Source: Helicobacter sp. 13S00477-4 (GTDB taxonomy: Bacteria; Campylobacterota; Campylobacteria; Campylobacterales; Helicobacteraceae). Taken from it: a stretch of DNA of 64,000 nucleotides. Positions 59,922-64,000 of the stretch are shown in pieces; the first letter of the stretch is position 1, and every line of letters starts with the position of its first letter. The position numbers and the translations under genes are program-made. The notes beneath the pieces were generated by a model that was given only the letters and a program-made list of their open reading frames with translations, searched no databases and was not told the DNA's origin. The stretch spans positions 47,762 to 111,761 of the forward strand of contig NZ_MLAS01000005.1 in NCBI RefSeq assembly GCF_002272785.1. Reading direction: 5' to 3'.

Positions 59922-61529
59922 ATGCAAATAAATTTAGAAAAAAAGCCTTTTTGGTTACCCCTGATTATAGTTTGTTTAGCACAAATTGGTACTTCTGGTG
60001 ATAATTCTGTTGTATCTTTATCAACACAACAATTCATCACTCATTTGGGTGCAAGTATGGACCAAGTACAACTTGCTAATATTGTTTATAGCCTTCTGAC
60101 CGGTGCTTTAATGGTTTTTGGAGGGATGCTTGGCATTGCAAAGGGGTTTAAAAAGATCTTTTTGCTTGGTGCATTATTTTGTTTTTTTGGTGAATTGATT
60201 GTGGTTTTTGCCCCTGATATTTTTGTCATCACTTGGGTGGGCAGACTCATAATGGGATTTGGAGCTGCATTTATGGTGCCTAGCGTATTAGGGATCATTT
60301 CTTCATCTTTTGATGGAACAAAAAAAGTCTTAGCATTTGGTGCAGTGGGCAGTGCTACAGGTATAGCTGTTATTATTATGCCCTTGAGTGCAGGTATGAT
60401 TATGGATACTTTAGGTTACAAAGCAGCTTTTGTTGCTCTGAGTATTTGGTTTTTAATCGTATTTGTTGGGGCAATAATATTTATCCCTTCTATCAAGCCC
60501 AATACAATGAAAGTTGATTATTGGGGGACTATTTTTACAGCAATTGGATTGGTTTGTTTTATTTTAGGGTTTTCAAAAATATCAGTTTGGGGATTAATAG
60601 AACCTTTAGATGCTCCTTTTGAAGTCTTTGGAATCGCTCCAAGCATTCCTTTGATTATCTTGGGTCTGGTCATCCTTGCACTCAATCTGTTTTATGAAAA
60701 ATCCTTTGAACAAAAAAATGGTGTTGCCCTTATTCCTCAATCATTTTTAAAAACTCGTCAAGTTAGGAATGGCTTGTATGTAACAGGACTCATATTCCTT
60801 ATTTTTGGAGCAGGATTTTTTCTTATCACTTCTTGGATAATGGTTGTGAGTGAGGGTACCAGTACTGATTCAGCCATTGCTATTGTATTTATGGCAGTAC
60901 CAATGATTGTTTTTTCTTTCCTGCTTCCCAAAAAATTTGCATACCTTTCTCCCAAAATGGTATGCATGGTTTCTTCGGTCTTTTCTTTACTTTCCTGTAT
61001 TGGTCTTTTCTTTGCATTTGAAGAAGGGGGTTACAATAGGGGATTAACCTATTTTTCACTTGTACTTTTAGGAATTGGTATGGGAGGATTTTCTTCTCAA
61101 TCAGTGATGATTGTCGCCTCTGCTCTAAATCCCGCTGATGCGGCTCAAAGTGGAGGAATTCAGGCTTCAACTCGTAATATCTGGCAAGCAGCAGGTGTAG
61201 CAATCGTTGGAGCAGTGTTTTTATTTGGATTGAGTGCTACATTCAAAACCTCTCTTTTGCAAGCACCAATTTCTAGTACTATTAAAGAATACTTTGAAAG
61301 CCAAAAAGTCATTCCATTAGTCTCTTTAAAAACCATTAAAGATAAATTGAGTACTTACAATTTTGATGCTGATGAGACTAATAAGATTTTAGAAATATAT
61401 AAACAAGATACTCTTAAGGCTGGTAGATATGCATTGATTGCATTACTCATACTCATATTATTGCATATTCCAGGATTTATGGGTCTCCCTACAAAAGGGT
61501 GGGTAGAAAAACCAAAAAAAGGAGCTTAA
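59922..61529 (+). CDS. MFS transporter, DHA2-like (about 14 membrane segments)
   Basis: 535 residues, hydrophobic through most of its length, with about 14 predicted membrane helices in two halves and a ~60-residue soluble stretch near the C-terminus (461-510). GRLIMGFGAAFMVPSVLG resembles the MFS motif B region and GSATGIAVIIMPLSAG the antiporter motif C, so drug or small-molecule/proton antiport is likely. The substrate is unknown. It lies one base upstream of an amidohydrolase gene, suggesting a shared substrate or product. Confidence 0.82.
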   Translation: MQINLEKKPFWLPLIIVCLAQIGTSGDNSVVSLSTQQFITHLGASMDQVQLANIVYSLLTGALMVFGGMLGIAKGFKKIFLLGALFCFFGELIVVFAPDIFVITWVGRLIMGFGAAFMVPSVLGIISSSFDGTKKVLAFGAVGSATGIAVIIMPLSAGMIMDTLGYKAAFVALSIWFLIVFVGAIIFIPSIKPNTMKVDYWGTIFTAIGLVCFILGFSKISVWGLIEPLDAPFEVFGIAPSIPLIILGLVILALNLFYEKSFEQKNGVALIPQSFLKTRQVRNGLYVTGLIFLIFGAGFFLITSWIMVVSEGTSTDSAIAIVFMAVPMIVFSFLLPKKFAYLSPKMVCMVSSVFSLLSCIGLFFAFEEGGYNRGLTYFSLVLLGIGMGGFSSQSVMIVASALNPADAAQSGGIQASTRNIWQAAGVAIVGAVFLFGLSATFKTSLLQAPISSTIKEYFESQKVIPLVSLKTIKDKLSTYNFDADETNKILEIYKQDTLKAGRYALIALLILILLHIPGFMGLPTKGWVEKPKKGA

Positions 61530-61530
61530 A

Positions 61531-63276
61531 ATGCGATTTGACGATATTGCGTATGATTTAATTGATGTGAGTAAAAAAGTGGTTGTTTTTGGATCCAAAA
61601 AGGTTATCACTATGGATAAAACAAGACCTTATGCAGAAGCTGTTGGTGTTCAAAATGGTATCATTGTTGCGATAGGTAAAAAAGATAGTGTTATTAGAGG
61701 CTTAAAGGTTAGGAATATCTCTTTTGAAATTGATGATAGGTTTGAAAAAGGATATTTATATCCAGGTTTTAGCGAACACCATATGCATCCACATATAATG
61801 GGGGCATTTATGGAAGGAAGCAATTATATTGGCTTTACAGATAGGACAGCTGCGGATGGAAATATTTTACCAGGCATCAAAACAGTACAAAAGCTAAAAG
61901 AAAGGATAAAAGAACTTGTTAAAATCAATCAACAAAGACTTTCTAGAAGCGATAAAGAATGGCTAAACTGCTGGGGATATGATCCATTAATGCTTGGCGA
62001 TGCTGATGTGGGAAGGGATATCTTAGATGAAGTGTGCAAAGATAATCCACTTTGCATTAATCATGCTTCTGGACATTTGATGAGCTTAAATTCTAAGGCT
62101 ATTGAATTATCTGGGTATGATAAGCTCCCTGTCAATCCTAATCTTCCTAGATATGAAGATGGAAGGTTGAATGGCACAATTGAAGAGCCTGAAATGATGC
62201 ATTATGCATTTAAAGCAGGTGCTTCACAATTGGATTATTCAGTACAAGGACTTGTAAGGGCAAGTGAAGTATCTACCCGAATAGCTAGATTGAAGGGCTG
62301 TACTTCAATCACTGACAAAGGAACAAATTTCCCACTCACTCCTAAAGATATGGCTTCAAAAGCTTGGTTGGCAGCAAGGGAACAAAATAAGCTTTTTACC
62401 AGAGTGAATATGGAAGTGTGGTTTAGTACGATTGATGTATGGGAATATGATGGTAAAAAAGGATGGGAAGCTATCAAGGAACTTCAAAAAAATAAAGACA
62501 ATATGTTACGAGTTGGGAATCTAAAAATCTTAACAGATGGGTCTATACAAGGATTCACCGCAAATCTTTTGCCCAACTGTTGCTACATCAAACCTGGTAA
62601 AGAAAATGGTCTCTTGCAAGTGGATATTGACCATATTGAAAAGTATGTTAGGCTAGCAGAAAGTGCGGGAATGAGTGTATCTATTCATACCAATGGAAAT
62701 GGAGCAACAGAAGCTTCAATACAGGCAATAGAAAGAGTGAGAAAAGACTCTCCAAGTATAGGTTATAGGCACAGTTTAGAACATTGCCAATTAGCTACAG
62801 AGAATCAATTTTGGCGAATGGCAAAGCTTGGTATTGAGGCAAATTTGTTTGCTAATCACATTTATTACTGGGGTGATGCACATGCTGCTTATACTGTTGG
62901 CGAACATGGTGTTAGGCATATGGATGCTTGTGCTTCAGCCTTGAGGTATGGGCTTAAGATTGGTCTGCATTCTGATGATATGGTGACAGAGGTTTCTCCT
63001 TTATTCGCAGCATGGTGTGCAACCAATAGAAAATCCCTTAGTGGGAAGGTATATGGTGAAGATCAGTGTATTTCTGTAGATGAAGCAATGCGTATCATTA
63101 CCTATAATCACGCCTACCTAGCACATCAAGAAAATGTACGTGGGAGTATTGAGCTTGGAAAATGGGCGGATTTTACCATATTAGAAGAAGAGGCCATTGA
63201 AGAAAACAAAGAAAGGCTTAAGGACCTCAAGATCATTGGGACTGTGATTGGGGGCAATGATATTTTTATGAATTGA
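61531..63276 (+). CDS. Amidohydrolase family 3 (YtcJ-like) protein
   Basis: 581 residues. Metal-dependent hydrolase fold: a small beta domain (VVVFGSKKVITMDKTRPYAEAVGV), the first metal motif SEHHMHPH (HxH type), LKILTDGSIQG, VSIHTNGNGA, HSLEHCQLA, LHSDDMV and the C-terminal GSIELGKWADFTILEE. YtcJ-like enzymes act on amide or formamide-type substrates; the actual substrate here is unknown. GGAG lies just before the ATG, inside the end of the MFS gene, so the two form an operon. Confidence 0.84.
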   Translation: MRFDDIAYDLIDVSKKVVVFGSKKVITMDKTRPYAEAVGVQNGIIVAIGKKDSVIRGLKVRNISFEIDDRFEKGYLYPGFSEHHMHPHIMGAFMEGSNYIGFTDRTAADGNILPGIKTVQKLKERIKELVKINQQRLSRSDKEWLNCWGYDPLMLGDADVGRDILDEVCKDNPLCINHASGHLMSLNSKAIELSGYDKLPVNPNLPRYEDGRLNGTIEEPEMMHYAFKAGASQLDYSVQGLVRASEVSTRIARLKGCTSITDKGTNFPLTPKDMASKAWLAAREQNKLFTRVNMEVWFSTIDVWEYDGKKGWEAIKELQKNKDNMLRVGNLKILTDGSIQGFTANLLPNCCYIKPGKENGLLQVDIDHIEKYVRLAESAGMSVSIHTNGNGATEASIQAIERVRKDSPSIGYRHSLEHCQLATENQFWRMAKLGIEANLFANHIYYWGDAHAAYTVGEHGVRHMDACASALRYGLKIGLHSDDMVTEVSPLFAAWCATNRKSLSGKVYGEDQCISVDEAMRIITYNHAYLAHQENVRGSIELGKWADFTILEEEAIEENKERLKDLKIIGTVIGGNDIFMN

Positions 63277-63286
63277 TTTTCTTCTC

Positions 63287-64000
63287 CTATTTTGGATAGG
63301 CACATCTACCACTTTCACATTGATTTACAAGCGTACTGCTTGGTGATGCTCCACTCCCTCTCCTGTCTTCTCCTTCTCCGGTGCAATTATTTTGAGAAAA
63401 AGTTACACTCAAAGGTTCTTGGAATGTTCCGGTTAATTGTAATGTAGCAAATTCAGTTAGGGTTCTGGTCTCACGATTAGAAAGTCGTAAAAAGACGAGT
63501 TCAGGATCTGTTGTGTCTGAAACTGTATCAGTAAATTCAAATAGGCTCATTGTCGTTGTGTTTGTAGGGATGACTTTTAACCCAGCTGAAGATCGTAATA
63601 TAGGAAGTGCATGTCTGCTTATACTTCCATCAGGGTGTGTATAGGTCATAAGTCCTATCCATATTGTTCCTGGTCTTTGGTCTAAAAGTGTGCGGATTGC
63701 AGCTAAAATATCAGAACGATTTGTAGAAGGTGCTGATAGACTCCAAGTGAAGTTAGGCAAGATGGATTGGGTAGTAGAGAATGCCACTCTTGTCGCGATC
63801 ATAAAACTAGTATCGCTAGGATTTAAAGGCACACCATACCATTGGGGTGCATTTGTCATGATGCTATCAAGTGAAGGGAATCTCTGACGAAAAGATATGA
63901 AAGGATTGGTATTGGGTGCTGTATCAAAAAAATATCCTCCACTTTGTAAAGGAGTGCTAGAATAGTATTCTTGGAGTTCTGCTATCATTTGAAAGCTTTG
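63287..64000 (-). CDS. Unrecognised protein, probably exported (partial, runs off right edge)
   Basis: The frame is open from 63287 to the window edge (238 codons seen), so the ATG at 63988 is probably internal and the N-terminus is missing. Composition differs from neighbours: rich in Ser, Thr, Asn and Pro and low in Lys. SRHALPILRSSAGLKVIPTN contains a His in a setting like the His of papain-type or YopT-like enzymes, and resembles, weakly and from memory, DUF1561-type proteins of Helicobacter and Bartonella. Three cysteines near the C-terminus (C202, C224, C229) suggest a disulfide-bonded extracellular part. Function unknown. Confidence 0.6.
   Translation of the reverse strand, partial: QSFQMIAELQEYYSSTPLQSGGYFFDTAPNTNPFISFRQRFPSLDSIMTNAPQWYGVPLNPSDTSFMIATRVAFSTTQSILPNFTWSLSAPSTNRSDILAAIRTLLDQRPGTIWIGLMTYTHPDGSISRHALPILRSSAGLKVIPTNTTTMSLFEFTDTVSDTTDPELVFLRLSNRETRTLTEFATLQLTGTFQEPLSVTFSQNNCTGEGEDRRGSGASPSSTLVNQCESGRCAYPK

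Overview
The window is one dense, AT-rich, single-chromosome stretch from a Helicobacter-like member of the Campylobacterota. I infer this from protein content and from gene order that matches, from memory, several blocks of the Helicobacter pylori map: metNIQ/flhX/ribE/tatD/mltD/rlpA/kdsC/lptCA/engB/pbp2 (HP1564-HP1577 region), cadA/comM/def/clpP/tig (HP0791-HP0795), nifS/nifU (HP0220-0221), SH3/aroE/rnr/holA/rpsF/ssb/rpsR (HP1244-1250), cheW/cheA/lpxH (HP0391-0394), glmU/fliP (HP0683-0685) and gatC. Features absent from H. pylori (hisB, selenocysteine formate dehydrogenase, a pst/pho phosphate system) point to an enterohepatic-type Helicobacter rather than H. pylori itself. The species cannot be named from the sequence alone.

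Layout. 1-4080 (minus): methionine importer metNI with two tandem MetQ proteins, an FlhB-tail paralogue and riboflavin synthase. 4186-12217 (plus): tatD, then an envelope operon (mltD, rlpA, hisB, kdsC, lptC, lptA, engB) and an MreD-like gene with PBP2. 12230-20867: formate dehydrogenase locus, with fdhABC, a small Tat protein, a TorD-like chaperone and a polyferredoxin on the minus strand, and fdhD plus a ModE-like regulator on the plus strand; fdhA is read through an in-frame UGA (selenocysteine) with a recognisable SECIS hairpin. 20864-28053 (minus): P1B metal ATPase, comM, def, a degenerate GGDEF protein, clpP, tig. 28135-31754 (plus): fliI and the Fe-S pair nifSU. 31779-33385: an EcoRV-type restriction-modification pair. 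33407-38981: phosphate regulon in which phoBR-like genes sit between pstS and pstCAB; pstS and pstC carry matching 11-bp direct-repeat Pho-box candidates at the same distance from their start codons. 39125-45870 (plus): purM, SH3 protein, aroE, rnr, holA, rpsF, ssb, rpsR, ending in a strong hairpin. 45935-51226 (minus): cheW, cheA with a fused receiver, lpxH-like, thiS, glmU. 51337-52074: fliP. 52108-58214: a restriction island holding a beta-class methyltransferase convergent with an HNH nuclease, and a large type IIG restriction-modification enzyme. 58227-63276: gatC, cfa, an MFS transporter and an amidohydrolase. 63287-64000: the C-terminal part of an unrecognised, probably exported protein that runs off the right edge.

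The most striking element is the type IIG enzyme: an (AG)18 tract at 54313-54348 separates the frame of the long enzyme from a second, homologous target-recognition module. One repeat more or two fewer would fuse them, so this looks like a phase-variable specificity switch. No tRNA, rRNA, CRISPR array or insertion sequence was seen. No gap between genes exceeds about 220 bases; the largest (19510-19727) is a divergent promoter region.
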